Of a DNA stretch of 53,529 bases, positions 7,604 through 17,021 are shown in pieces. The DNA comes from Bacteroidales bacterium (GTDB lineage Bacteria; Bacteroidota; Bacteroidia; Bacteroidales; ML635J-15): contig JAGCDJ010000030.1 of the NCBI GenBank assembly GCA_017651185.1, forward strand, positions 1 through 53,529. The letters run 5' to 3'. Position 1 is the stretch's first letter. Each line of letters begins with the position of its first letter. The notes under the pieces were generated by a model. That model was given only the letters and a program-made list of their open reading frames with translations. It was not told where the DNA came from and did no database searches. The position numbers and the translations under genes are program-made.

Positions 7604-10279
7604 ATGCGAAATATATTGGCGTATATCGTTGGTTTTCTTGTTGTTACTGCTGTTTTAATATCCTGTGGAGACAACAAGTCAGCCGTGTCGGGTGTCTTTG
7701 ATGCTGTTCCGGATAATTCTTCTTTTGTTGTAAGTACGACGAATTTTGATTCTGTTGCTTCGCTTTTCAGCAATGAAAATGCTCTTATGAGGATGTTTTA
7801 TTCTCCAAAATCGGAATTGGGCATGCCACTTTGTTGTGTCGTTGATAGTCTTAATGCCAGTGGAATGTTCGGCGAGCATTTGTTGCCCGAAGCGGTTGTT
7901 GCTGTCCGTAAGGATGGCAATAGCGGATTGTGCCAACTGCTTGTGTGCCGTACAGATATTGACAACAAGGGCGCTGTGTCGGAACTTATGGACAGTTTGA
8001 AGCGTATAGATGGTTTCGAATCGAGAATATTCAACGAGATTGAGATTTTAAAGTTCAAGTCGCAGTCTTTCTCATCGTCGCTTTCGATGGCGTTTTCTAA
8101 CGGACTGGCAATGTTTTCATCGTCTACGAAATATCTTGAAGATGCTATTTCGTGTGTTTTGGGAACCGGCAAGAAACTTAAGGATGATGAATATTTTTCG
8201 CGGGCGTGGGCATCGTCGGGCAAAAAGGAACTTGCCAATGTGCTGTTCGACTCGAAGGCAGTTCTTGATATTTTCAAGAGTGAACTTTTCGACGATTGCA
8301 ATTTGGTTACTGCTGCTGGTGTGATTGACAGTTGGTTTACATTTGACATTGTCAATAAGAATTCGTTGTCGCTTAACGGTTTCGAGTTTCCAAAGTCGGA
8401 TTCCTCGTGTTTCTCGTCGCTTGTGAAGTCTCAGCCCGACATCGAGTTCGGAGCATTGTCGGTAATTCCCGACAAGTCGGCGGCATATATGCTTTTCTCG
8501 TTTGCCGATGCGTACGGATACGATGAGGCGTTGACGTCGTTTATGGAGTCGACAGGCAAGTCGAGTGAGCGCAAACGTAAGATAGACAAGATGAACGAGT
8601 CGTTTGGGTTTGATGCCAAAACGAAGTTCTATTCCATAATAAAGCGAGAGGTCGCTTATATTGTGTCAGAAAACCGTGACAATGCGGAAGATGGTGTATT
8701 CGTTGCATGTGGGTTGCAGTCGCAGTCGGCTGTCGAACTGGTACTTGCTGAAATGGTATCGGAAAACAATGTGCAGTATTTGGGCGACGAGCAGAAGATA
8801 AAGGTCTTCCACATGGCCTACGATGACATTCCATACGCTCTGTTTGGCGATTTGTTTGCCAACTGCAGGGGCGAGTACGTTTGCTGCATCAACAATTACA
8901 TGGTGTTTGCCAATTCGGTTGACGACATTCGGATGCTTGTTCGCGAAGTTTCGCTGAACAATACCATGAAGGCAAGTATCTCGCACAGGGATTTTCTCGG
9001 CAAGTTCTCTACCAGTTCTACTATATTCATGTATTATTCATTCGCTGGTGGCTCGGAGATTATGAAGAGAATTTTTTCTCGTCAATACGCATCCGACATA
9101 GAATCCAACCGTTCGTCAATAGGAAACACTGGTGTCCTTGGAATACAGTTCAAGCGTCTTGACGATTTGGTATACTGCAATGTTTCGTTCGGAGATGCTG
9201 ACAGCAAGTCGATTGCTGGTTCGGAAATAATATGGGAGACGAATGTCGGTGCTTCTCTTGCTACAAAACCGTTCGTAGTGCGCAACCACGATACGGGTGA
9301 GAAGGAGATAATAGTGCAGGCAAAGAACAATATGCTGTATTTGTTCGATGCATCGGGCAAGGAAATATGGCATGTTTTGGTCGATGGTGCCATTACAAGC
9401 CCTATTGTTCAGGTTGATGCCTACAAGAACGGAAAGTTGCAATATGTGTTCTCGACCAAGGACAGGATATACATGATTGACCGGTTGGGGAATTTCATAA
9501 CTAAGTACCCGTTGACGCTCAGGGGCGAGGCAACTTCGCCGCTATCGGTTTTCGACTACGAGAGCAATCGCAACTATCGTATGTTTATCGCCTGTGACGA
9601 TAAAGGCGTATATGTATACGATGTAACTGGCAATTTGCTTAAGGGATGGGATTTCTCTGGAACAGAAAACAATTTGCAATCCGAAATTTCACATTATGTA
9701 ATATCTGGCGAGGACTTCATTGTTTTCCACGACAGTTACAAGGCGTACTTTGTGGCGCGTAACGGAAGTACAAAGATGGAGTTCCTGACTAACTTCAAGT
9801 TCTCGTCGAACAACATATACTGTGATGTGACTGGTACGCCAAAATTTGTCACAACCGATGAAAATGGCGTGGTACGCAGGTTTTTCAAGGACAAGCATCA
9901 GGATTCGCTGAATTTGGGCGAATTCTCGGAAAACCATCGTTTTGCAATGAAGGACATTGATGCCGATGGACGTCCCGACTATGTATTTGCCGATTCTACG
10001 CGTTTGAGCGTGTTCTCAGGTGCAGGCAAGTCTTTGTTTGAACACGATTTCGATACAGAGGTTACGGGCGTGTCGTTCTACCAGTTCGACGGACAGGTTA
10101 GGATAGGGGTAACTACCGCTGGCAAGAAGTTGTATCTGTTCAATGTAAACGGTACGCTTTACGAAGGTTTCCCTCTCGATGGCGAGACACCTTTCAGCAT
10201 ATTCGAGGCGAACGATGCTTCGTACTGCATGGTGACAGGATTAAAAGGACGATTAGTTAATTATAGAATAATGAAATAA
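7604..10279 (+). CDS. Large lipoprotein: DUF3352-like N-half plus beta-propeller C-half
   Basis: The chosen start MRNILAYIVGF gives a lipoprotein signal ending in the lipobox VLISC (lipidated Cys about residue 21); in-frame ATGs at 7589 and 7601 are alternatives, but the promoter makes 7589 nearly leaderless. The first ~530 residues begin with DAVPDNSSFVVSTTNFDSVASLF and resemble DUF3352-type proteins that compute pairs of similar domains. The last ~350 residues are propeller-like: IWETNVGASLATKPFV, NNMLYLFDASGKEIW, KGVYVYDVTGNLLKGW and DIDADGRPDYVFAD look like PQQ or FG-GAP blades. The product should be periplasmic, attached to a membrane. It heads a seven-gene envelope operon; the next gene starts 10 bp downstream. 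The function is unknown; a scaffold or stress-sensing role is speculation. Confidence 0.82.
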   Translation: MRNILAYIVGFLVVTAVLISCGDNKSAVSGVFDAVPDNSSFVVSTTNFDSVASLFSNENALMRMFYSPKSELGMPLCCVVDSLNASGMFGEHLLPEAVVAVRKDGNSGLCQLLVCRTDIDNKGAVSELMDSLKRIDGFESRIFNEIEILKFKSQSFSSSLSMAFSNGLAMFSSSTKYLEDAISCVLGTGKKLKDDEYFSRAWASSGKKELANVLFDSKAVLDIFKSELFDDCNLVTAAGVIDSWFTFDIVNKNSLSLNGFEFPKSDSSCFSSLVKSQPDIEFGALSVIPDKSAAYMLFSFADAYGYDEALTSFMESTGKSSERKRKIDKMNESFGFDAKTKFYSIIKREVAYIVSENRDNAEDGVFVACGLQSQSAVELVLAEMVSENNVQYLGDEQKIKVFHMAYDDIPYALFGDLFANCRGEYVCCINNYMVFANSVDDIRMLVREVSLNNTMKASISHRDFLGKFSTSSTIFMYYSFAGGSEIMKRIFSRQYASDIESNRSSIGNTGVLGIQFKRLDDLVYCNVSFGDADSKSIAGSEIIWETNVGASLATKPFVVRNHDTGEKEIIVQAKNNMLYLFDASGKEIWHVLVDGAITSPIVQVDAYKNGKLQYVFSTKDRIYMIDRLGNFITKYPLTLRGEATSPLSVFDYESNRNYRMFIACDDKGVYVYDVTGNLLKGWDFSGTENNLQSEISHYVISGEDFIVFHDSYKAYFVARNGSTKMEFLTNFKFSSNNIYCDVTGTPKFVTTDENGVVRRFFKDKHQDSLNLGEFSENHRFAMKDIDADGRPDYVFADSTRLSVFSGAGKSLFEHDFDTEVTGVSFYQFDGQVRIGVTTAGKKLYLFNVNGTLYEGFPLDGETPFSIFEANDASYCMVTGLKGRLVNYRIMK

Positions 10280-10289
10280 ATTTAATATC

Positions 10290-11984
10290 ATGAGAAATTT
10301 GTTAAAGTTATTTGTTTTGGCGATAGTTGCGACGGGATTCATTTTGCCGTCGTGCACCAAGGACAATTTCGACATGGACAGACTTAGTGGAGATGTGTCC
10401 TACGAAGGCAGTTTTGCAATTCCATTGGCATACAGCAATATTGCCTTTTACCAGGTTCTTAATGTCATGGATACGTCTATAGCGCTTCAGGACAATGACG
10501 AGGGCTACCTTTCAATGTTCTATCACTCTTATGTGGAGTCGAAGCGCGTGCAGGAACTCTTGAACCTTGGACCTCAGCATTACGAGAAGACCATAAGTTT
10601 GTCGGACATGCAGTCGAGAGGTGTATATGCCGGTTCGCAGTTGAGTTATGTTACCGAGGAAATAATATCGTTTAAACTGATGAACGAGAATACGGAAAAC
10701 GGCGAGGCCGAGATAGACTCGTTGGCGTTAAATTCTGGAACTCTGGAATATACCATCCAATCGACTTTTGGTTTGGCTTCAAAGTTAGTCGTTGAGTTCC
10801 CGTCGATAACGAAAAGCGGAAGACCGTTAAAGGATTCAATCGCCCTGTATTCGACCGACAGTTACGATAGCAGAACCCTTTCGCTTGAAGGTTATACTAT
10901 TGATTTGACGACAACTCCGAGACATTTCAACGAAATTCCTGTAAAGATAAAGGCGGTGCTCGATTGTGGTAGTTCTGTACCGACACCTGGAGTGTTCTCA
11001 ATAACTCTCGACATACACGATTTCAACTATAAGGGAATGTACGGTTATTTTGGATACAACGAACTTCTGTTCCAAAGCGATACCATTGATATTACAATGT
11101 TCAAGAACAATCCGAAATACGACTGGGAACATGCGTCATTCTACTTTAAGAAACCGAGGTTGACAGTAACCTATTGGAATTCTTATGGTGTTCCTTCGAT
11201 GTTCTACTTTACTGCGCTTGATGCGTATATGTATTCTACCGATGAAACGTGGAACATAAATCAGATTATTAAACCGAACTTTCCGTTGGGTGAGGCAAAT
11301 CCGGCGTCAATTACCCATGCAACTATTCCTGGAACTGAGGCAGAGGGCATGATTACCGTCGATTCTACCAATTCATATCTTGACCAGGTTATACCAAACC
11401 GTCCGACATGGATTCACTTTAGCGCGAAAGCGGCAACTAATCCTGGCAATAACCACAGTATCCGCAATTTCATTGACGAGAATTCAAGGTTAAGGTCGAA
11501 GATAGAGGTGGAGATACCATTGTACGGACACTTGTATAACTTTACATATCGCGACACCGCCGATATAGACATAAGCAGTTATGTCGGCAACTTGCCTGTA
11601 AAGCGCATGGCAATATTGCTTAATATCAAGAACAATATGCCGGTTAAGGCAAATGCCCAGTTTTATTTTGTAGATGAAAATTACACTGTGCTCGATTCTC
11701 TGATAAAGAATCCTAACACTATGGTTCTGGAGGCAGCAAGCGTAGATGCATACGGACATTTGATAAATAACGACCCAATAAACACGCCGACAAAGGTTGA
11801 ACTTACTAGGGAGCAGATTGAAAGTCTTGCCAGCAGCAAGCATCTGTTGATAAAGATTACCACAAGTACGGCCGATGATGCATCGGGAGGTAAGGATGTC
11901 AAGTTGTTCCGTGAATATGGTGTCAAGGTAAATGTCGGACTTGATGTCGACTTGGATGTTAATGCTAATGTTAGTGGCAACTAA
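10290..11984 (+). CDS. Lipoprotein of unknown function
   Basis: The 564-residue product starts with a short signal and the lipobox LPSCTKD (Cys22). The mature part is mostly beta-strand by composition and alternates short hydrophobic runs with polar turns; no catalytic motif is recognisable. The stretch SGDVSYEGSFAIPLAYSNIAF directly after the signal is similar in style to Bacteroidales outer-membrane lipoproteins of unknown role. The C-terminus (KVNVGLDVDLDVNANVSGN) looks like a final amphipathic strand. It lies 10 bp after the propeller lipoprotein and just before a DUF5723-like outer-membrane protein, which suggests that the three form one envelope complex. That is inference from gene order only. 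Confidence 0.72.
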   Translation: MRNLLKLFVLAIVATGFILPSCTKDNFDMDRLSGDVSYEGSFAIPLAYSNIAFYQVLNVMDTSIALQDNDEGYLSMFYHSYVESKRVQELLNLGPQHYEKTISLSDMQSRGVYAGSQLSYVTEEIISFKLMNENTENGEAEIDSLALNSGTLEYTIQSTFGLASKLVVEFPSITKSGRPLKDSIALYSTDSYDSRTLSLEGYTIDLTTTPRHFNEIPVKIKAVLDCGSSVPTPGVFSITLDIHDFNYKGMYGYFGYNELLFQSDTIDITMFKNNPKYDWEHASFYFKKPRLTVTYWNSYGVPSMFYFTALDAYMYSTDETWNINQIIKPNFPLGEANPASITHATIPGTEAEGMITVDSTNSYLDQVIPNRPTWIHFSAKAATNPGNNHSIRNFIDENSRLRSKIEVEIPLYGHLYNFTYRDTADIDISSYVGNLPVKRMAILLNIKNNMPVKANAQFYFVDENYTVLDSLIKNPNTMVLEAASVDAYGHLINNDPINTPTKVELTREQIESLASSKHLLIKITTSTADDASGGKDVKLFREYGVKVNVGLDVDLDVNANVSGN

Positions 11985-12002
11985 AGGATGGGAGGAATGA
12001 TT

Positions 12003-13442
12003 ATGAAGAAAAATGTTTTGATTTTTGTTTCAGTATTGTTGTTGCTTCCTGTCTTTTTGAATGCACAGCAGGCAAATACCTTATATTATATGGACCGCGT
12101 GTTCCAGTCGCAGACTGTGAATATTTCGGAAATTCCAAAGAATAGGATTCAGGTTGGCGGTCTTATTGTACCGTTGTTTGGACAATTGCCACCGGCGTTT
12201 TATTTCAACTATGGAAACAATTCGTTCAACTACAACCATATTTTGCATTTCGGCGAGGGCGAAAAGAAGGATAGTCTTGTCCTCGACTTGCCATTGCTCA
12301 TGAAGAAGGCAAAAAGGAATACATGCATACGCGGTGAGTTCCGTATCGATTACTTTAACCTGTCTATTCGCACAAAGAAGAATGCTGTGATTACAGTCAA
12401 TTTGTCCGACAGGTTCATGTATGGTACAACAATTCCTAAAAGTCTCTTCGATTTCGCGCTCAACGGAAATAGGGATTATATGCTCGAGGGCAAGTCGCAC
12501 GACATCTCAAGACTGTCGTTTGGTGCAACTGCGTTCCACGAACTCGGAATTGGATTTACCTCAGAAATAAGGGAGAAGTTTTCGGTAGGTGGCCGAATGA
12601 AACTTCTGTTTGGTATGCTCGATATGAGTACCAAGATAGGTAGTCTTGAATTGAGTACCGATCCCGACATGTATTTCATTACCGCTAGTGCCGACATGCA
12701 GATACGAAAATCTACAAGTTTGTTCGATTATGACGGAGAAGGTTTCTCGTTTGAGGATATAAGTACCCTGACAAACGACCTTGCTGCTTTTGGTAATGTG
12801 GGTCTGGCATTCGACCTGGGTGCAAGCTACAAGATTACCGACAAACTTGCGGTTTCGTTGTCTGTAACCGACCTTGGTTTCATAAACTGGCTCCAGAATT
12901 CGCAGGTTGCTTCGGCAAAGGGAGAATACACTTTCGAGGGAATAGAGTTGGGGTTCCTGCCTAACGATGAAGGAAAACTTTCGTATGGTATTGATACTGC
13001 ACGATATAATGCTGGGCACATTATGGATACCTTGGTGGATTTGTTCGACATGGATATCCGTGACAAGAGTTATATGACAATGTTGCCTTCCAATATATTT
13101 GTAGGTGCAACATACCAGTTGCTTCCTAAACTCGGATTTGGATTCCTGTACCGTGGCGAAATATACAAGAAAACCTACAACCAGGCAATTACACTTTCTG
13201 TTAATTCAAACATAACGCACTGGTTATCGTTGCATGGAAGCTGGTCGTTGATAAACAATACAGCACTGAACTTTGGTGCTGGTTTGTCGGCAAGACTAGG
13301 TTTCATAACGTGGTTTATTGTGACGGATGACGTAGTCGGACTGATTTTCCCGCAGAAGGCGAAGACAATAAATATGCGTATGGGATGTACGCTCACGTTC
13401 GGACACGAGAAGAAGGTGTCGAAGACGGCTACTAGGTTATAG
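12003..13442 (+). CDS. DUF5723-like outer-membrane protein
   Basis: In-frame ATGs at 11988 and 11997 precede this one, but the sequence GGGAGG (11990-11995) is a good ribosome-binding site seven bases before 12003, so MKKNVLIFVSVLLLLP is taken as the start. The signal peptide ends at LNAQ. The mature N-terminus QANTLYYMDRVFQSQTVN is close to the DUF5723 pattern (YYM...P.....NPA) of Bacteroidales proteins thought to form outer-membrane beta-barrels. Alternating hydrophobic strands and a C-terminal strand pair (INMRMGCTLTFGHEKK) support a barrel of roughly 14-16 strands. It is translationally close to the preceding lipoprotein (18 bp). Substrate and function are unknown. Confidence 0.75.
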   Translation: MKKNVLIFVSVLLLLPVFLNAQQANTLYYMDRVFQSQTVNISEIPKNRIQVGGLIVPLFGQLPPAFYFNYGNNSFNYNHILHFGEGEKKDSLVLDLPLLMKKAKRNTCIRGEFRIDYFNLSIRTKKNAVITVNLSDRFMYGTTIPKSLFDFALNGNRDYMLEGKSHDISRLSFGATAFHELGIGFTSEIREKFSVGGRMKLLFGMLDMSTKIGSLELSTDPDMYFITASADMQIRKSTSLFDYDGEGFSFEDISTLTNDLAAFGNVGLAFDLGASYKITDKLAVSLSVTDLGFINWLQNSQVASAKGEYTFEGIELGFLPNDEGKLSYGIDTARYNAGHIMDTLVDLFDMDIRDKSYMTMLPSNIFVGATYQLLPKLGFGFLYRGEIYKKTYNQAITLSVNSNITHWLSLHGSWSLINNTALNFGAGLSARLGFITWFIVTDDVVGLIFPQKAKTINMRMGCTLTFGHEKKVSKTATRL

Positions 13443-13450
13443 GATAGTAC

Positions 13451-15016
13451 GTGAAAAGGCAACAGGTTCATACCGTTATATATCATATAGGATTGATGCT
13501 GATGGCATTTTTTATGCCATTGTCAATCTTTATGACCAATGCCTCGTTGATTATGATTGCTGTCAACTGGGTGTTGGAAGGCCGGTATAGGGAAAAGTTG
13601 TCGCGGATAAGCGGCGGCTGGACTATCTTGTTGTTTTGCTCTATTTATATTGTTCACCTGCTATGGTTGGTTAACACTTCCAATTTCGCGTATGCCGCCA
13701 ACGACTTGCGTGTAAAGTTGCCATTGCTGATTCTGCCTATTGTTATCGGTACGTCGGTACCAATTTTGTCGAAACGTTTGAACCAGATATTGCTGGTGTT
13801 TGTCGGTGGAGTATTTGTTTCCGCCTGTATTGGCGTGTCGGCAAGGTTGTTCGGTTTTGGCGATAACTTCAGGGATATGGCGATGTTTGTAAGCAACATA
13901 CGTCTTTCGCTAATGTCGTGCCTTTCCATATTTATAGTGATGTATTTCATTGCAAAAGGCATATTTTTCAAACGTTGGATGAATGTACTGGCGGTGCTTG
14001 TAATCTTGCTGATGCTGGTTTTCATGTCGCTGATTCAGTCGATAACGGGATATGTATGTCTACTTGTTACGCTTGTCGCTGTCCTGATTGCCATCTCGGT
14101 GAGGTCGAAACGAAAACTATATTCGCGCCTATGCTTGGCGCTTGCTATCATAGTGCCATTGGCAGTTGCTGGATTATTGGCGTTCTGCATACATGATTTC
14201 TATAAACCTACTTGCGAAAATGTGCAGTTGGAAAAAACGGCGAACGGCATACCATACGATGCGGTTCCGTCGGATGGGACAATCGAGAATGGCAATGTCG
14301 TATGTATGAACATTTCAAGGCAGGAACTTGAACAGGCATGGCCAAAAAGAAGCAGCATTCCGCTTGATAGTCTTGACAGGCGCGGACAACACATTTATTA
14401 TACGCTCTTGCGTTATATGACTTCGCTTGGACTGACAAAGGATGCAGAAGGTGTGGCAAAATTGTCGCCAGACGACATTAAAAATATCGAGAGCGGCGAG
14501 ACAAATTACAGGTTTGTGAGAAATGGCGGATTGTTGAACCGTATTTATGTGATAATATGGGAGTTCGATGTATATCGTAAGACAGGTGACTGCAATGGAC
14601 ATTCGGTGACACAGCGTGTAGAGTTCCTGAGGTACGGTTTGAAGTTGATAGGTCGGAATTTCTTCTTTGGCACTGGCGAGGGCGATGTAAACGACGAGTA
14701 TCAGTCCCTATACGAAGAGGAAAATACTACGTTGATGCAGGAATATTGGCATCGTGCTCACAATCAGTTCGTCACATTCTTTATTGCTTTTGGCGTGTTC
14801 GGATTCCTGATATGTGTTTTTGCTTGGTTCTATCCGGCTTTGTCGGGTTTTAGGTCTCGCAATTATTACTTCTTGATATTCTTCCTGATAGCCACCATAT
14901 CAATGTTTTCGGACGATACGCTTGAGACTTCTACGGGCGCTGTATTCGTTGCGTATTTTTATTCACTTTTAAGATGGACAACAGATGAAAAACAAGGAAT
15001 CAATGACGGACAATGA
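13451..15016 (+). CDS. O-antigen ligase/polymerase family membrane protein (WaaL/Wzy-like)
   Basis: A GTG start at 13451 is supported by TAGGA seven bases upstream; the next ATG would remove part of the first membrane helix. The 521-residue protein has about ten hydrophobic segments with a long periplasmic loop near residues 255-440. The loop ends in WHRAHNQFVTFFIAFGVFGF, which carries the conserved His of the Wzy_C/O-antigen ligase domain (HN.f...l...G). The family moves undecaprenyl-linked glycan either onto lipid A core (ligase) or onto the growing chain (polymerase), and sequence alone does not separate these. Context with lipoproteins, an outer-membrane protein and an LpxL-like acyltransferase fits LPS assembly. 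The 3' end overlaps guaD by 14 bp. Confidence 0.8.
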   Translation: MKRQQVHTVIYHIGLMLMAFFMPLSIFMTNASLIMIAVNWVLEGRYREKLSRISGGWTILLFCSIYIVHLLWLVNTSNFAYAANDLRVKLPLLILPIVIGTSVPILSKRLNQILLVFVGGVFVSACIGVSARLFGFGDNFRDMAMFVSNIRLSLMSCLSIFIVMYFIAKGIFFKRWMNVLAVLVILLMLVFMSLIQSITGYVCLLVTLVAVLIAISVRSKRKLYSRLCLALAIIVPLAVAGLLAFCIHDFYKPTCENVQLEKTANGIPYDAVPSDGTIENGNVVCMNISRQELEQAWPKRSSIPLDSLDRRGQHIYYTLLRYMTSLGLTKDAEGVAKLSPDDIKNIESGETNYRFVRNGGLLNRIYVIIWEFDVYRKTGDCNGHSVTQRVEFLRYGLKLIGRNFFFGTGEGDVNDEYQSLYEEENTTLMQEYWHRAHNQFVTFFIAFGVFGFLICVFAWFYPALSGFRSRNYYFLIFFLIATISMFSDDTLETSTGAVFVAYFYSLLRWTTDEKQGINDGQ

Positions 15017-15473
15017 GAAATATATGCAGTTGGCAATCGAAAAATCGATTGAAAACGTAGAAAACGGTGGCGGACCGTTTGGTGCGGTAATAGTGAAGAA
15101 TGGCGAAGTCATTGCTGCTACGTCCAATTCTGTAACTATCGACAACGACCCGACTGCTCATGCCGAGGTAAATGCAATAAGGCAGGCATGCCGTAAACTG
15201 GGCACGTTTGACCTTTCAGGCTGTGAAATATATGCTTCGTGCGAGCCTTGCCCTATGTGCCTTGCATCAATATATTGGGCTCGAATCGACAAGTTGTACT
15301 ATGCAAACACTAAATCCGATGCCGACAAGATTGGTTTCAGCGACAATTTCATATACGAAGAGTTTGCAAAGCCAGAATCCGAGCGTAGCATCAAGGTTGT
15401 TTCCATGATGCGAGACGAAGCATTGGAAGCGTTTAGGAAATGGGAAGAAAAAACCGACAAGACAGAATATTAG
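15003..15473 (+). CDS. guaD: Guanine deaminase
   Basis: This cytidine-deaminase-fold enzyme should convert guanine to xanthine and ammonia in purine salvage. The start at 15003 (MTDNEKYM) puts GGGPFGAV at the position seen in Bacillus GuaD; an in-frame ATG at 14985 is possible but overlaps the upstream gene more deeply. With this start the zinc site is H53 in TAHAEVNAIR with proton-shuttle E55, and C83/C86 in CEPCPMC. GuaD-specific features are YWARIDKLYYA, GFSDNFIYEE and the KPESERSI stretch, which also match the domain-swapped C-terminus of the family; length (156 aa) is normal. Its presence inside an envelope operon is probably opportunistic. Confidence 0.9.
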   Translation: MTDNEKYMQLAIEKSIENVENGGGPFGAVIVKNGEVIAATSNSVTIDNDPTAHAEVNAIRQACRKLGTFDLSGCEIYASCEPCPMCLASIYWARIDKLYYANTKSDADKIGFSDNFIYEEFAKPESERSIKVVSMMRDEALEAFRKWEEKTDKTEY

Positions 15474-15518
15474 CGATAACATGCATAGTTTTGCGCAATA
15501 TAAAAGGACAAGTTAACT

Positions 15519-16061
15519 ATGGTAACATTCAAGGAATTGGCTTTAAATCGCCAAAGCACCAGAAGTTTTTCCGACAAGGAAGTTGAATTTGAAAAGATAA
15601 AAAGAATATGTGAGGTGGCAGCAATGTCACCTTCATCGTGCAATTCGCAGCCGTGGAAAATGCACATAGTAAGACCGACTTACGCTAAAATAAACGATTT
15701 GCGCAAGGCATGTCAGGCGGTAGGACTGAATCCTTTTTTGGACAATGTATCCAATTTCATCGTAGTTGAGCAGACTTTCGGAAATCTGAAGTCAAAGGCA
15801 GGTGGCTTTTTCTCAAACAACGACCTGAATTCAATCGACTTAGGCATTCTGGCAGCACATATTTGCTTGGCTGCCGAGGAAGAAGGTCTTGGTAGTTGTA
15901 TGATTGGTTCGTTTAGGAACAAGAATGCCAACAAAGCAATGAATTTCAGTTCTTTCAGAAGGATAAGATTAGTAGTTGCGATAGGTTATGCCACCGATGG
16001 CTACGAAATCCGCAAGAAGACAAGGAGAAATACTGAAGATGTTATTGACGTAATTGAATAG
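15519..16061 (+). CDS. Nitroreductase family protein
   Basis: This is a 180-residue FMN-dependent oxidoreductase of the NADH oxidase/nitroreductase fold. The N-terminal motif ALNRQSTRSFSDKEVEFEKI and AMSPSSCNSQPWKMHIV are the FMN-phosphate binding segments. DLGILAAHICLAAEEEGLGSCMIGSF is the typical second helix and glycine region, and VVAIGYATDG is the C-terminal strand. The natural electron acceptor cannot be deduced. It is 45 bp after guaD in the same direction, and its stop codon is adjacent to or overlaps the next start. Confidence 0.87.
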   Translation: MVTFKELALNRQSTRSFSDKEVEFEKIKRICEVAAMSPSSCNSQPWKMHIVRPTYAKINDLRKACQAVGLNPFLDNVSNFIVVEQTFGNLKSKAGGFFSNNDLNSIDLGILAAHICLAAEEEGLGSCMIGSFRNKNANKAMNFSSFRRIRLVVAIGYATDGYEIRKKTRRNTEDVIDVIE

Positions 16062-16062
16062 C

Positions 16063-16965
16063 GTGGAAAAGGCAAATTGGAGCGGAAAAACAGGTGGTGG
16101 ACGTTTCGGGCAAAGAGCATTGTTTAAGATTCTTCGCTCAGTAGATGTCAGGTTTGCATATATAGTATTGTATTTGGTTATACCTTTCAGTATAGCGTTC
16201 CGCCCGAAGCAATTTCGTGCCATATACTATATGCAGAGGAAGCGCTTGCAAAGAAATCCTATTGTGGCGTTTTTCCTGACAATCCATAATTTCTTGTTGT
16301 TCGGCAAGGTAGTTCTTGACAAATTTGCTATGTTTGCTGGCAACACAAAGCAATTCAAGGTTAGTGTTCGTGACCAAGATTTGTTTTCGCAAATGCTTAA
16401 CAGGGAATGCGGTTTCATAACGGTGGGTGCGCACGTTGGAAACTTCGAGATTGCAGGGTGTACATTGCAGCAGTACAGCAAGAAGTTTAATTTTATCTCT
16501 TGGGGAGGCGAAAGCGAGGAAATGATAAGTCATCGTCTCGAAGCGTTCAAGAAAGTCAATCCTGATGCCAAATTAATTACAATAGGAAACAACATTTCTT
16601 ATCTTTTCGACATAAAATCGGCTATTGATAACGGGGAGACTATTGTTACTTCTTGCGACAGACTTTGTGGTAGCCCAAAGCACTACGATGCTGATTTTCT
16701 TGGAGAAAAAGCATCTTTCCCACTTGGAATTTTCTTGATTGCGACAAAACTCAAAGTACCAGTATTGGTTGTGCACGTATTCAAGTACAGAGGTTTGAGG
16801 TACGAAGGTTTTGTAAAGGAACTGAAATACGATCAATCGATAAAGTCGGATGTGGAACAAGCCAAGTCGTTGGCTAGGCAGTATGTCGAAATACTGGAAG
16901 ATTCTGTCATCAAGCATCCGCTTCAATGGTTCAATTACTACAATTTCTGGCAACCAGTTGTGTAG
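16063..16965 (+). CDS. LpxL/HtrB-like lipid A acyltransferase
   Basis: No ATG is available near the N-terminus. GTG at 16063 (VEKANWSG...) lies directly after the nitroreductase stop, and TTG at 16054 overlaps that stop; either may be used. The 300-residue product has the catalytic HX4E motif GAHVGNFEIAG (H124, E129), the FISWGGES segment and the late motif QWFNYYNFW, all typical of the LpxL/LpxM family. These enzymes transfer a secondary acyl chain to Kdo-lipid A at the inner membrane. A hydrophobic segment at about residues 32-48 would anchor it. Related acyltransferases also act in ornithine-lipid or polyene synthesis, so the exact acceptor is uncertain. Confidence 0.82.
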   Translation: MEKANWSGKTGGGRFGQRALFKILRSVDVRFAYIVLYLVIPFSIAFRPKQFRAIYYMQRKRLQRNPIVAFFLTIHNFLLFGKVVLDKFAMFAGNTKQFKVSVRDQDLFSQMLNRECGFITVGAHVGNFEIAGCTLQQYSKKFNFISWGGESEEMISHRLEAFKKVNPDAKLITIGNNISYLFDIKSAIDNGETIVTSCDRLCGSPKHYDADFLGEKASFPLGIFLIATKLKVPVLVVHVFKYRGLRYEGFVKELKYDQSIKSDVEQAKSLARQYVEILEDSVIKHPLQWFNYYNFWQPVV

Positions 16966-16993
16966 TTGCTGGGTCAAATCATAAAATTAGCAT

Positions 16994-17001
16994 TAACTTT
17001 G
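16994..17001 (+). promoter_or_regulatory. -7 box TAACTTTG before mazG
   Basis: TAACTTTG fits TAnnTTTG and lies 20 bp before the mazG ATG. It separates mazG from the preceding operon and supports the start at 17022 rather than any upstream one. Confidence 0.55.
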
Positions 17002-17021
17002 CGAAATACAACTTTTACACT

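Noticed and set aside
16926..17021. Extended N-terminus of mazG
   Set aside because: It overlaps the acyltransferase gene and precedes the -7 box TAACTTTG; MazG length fits the start at 17022.
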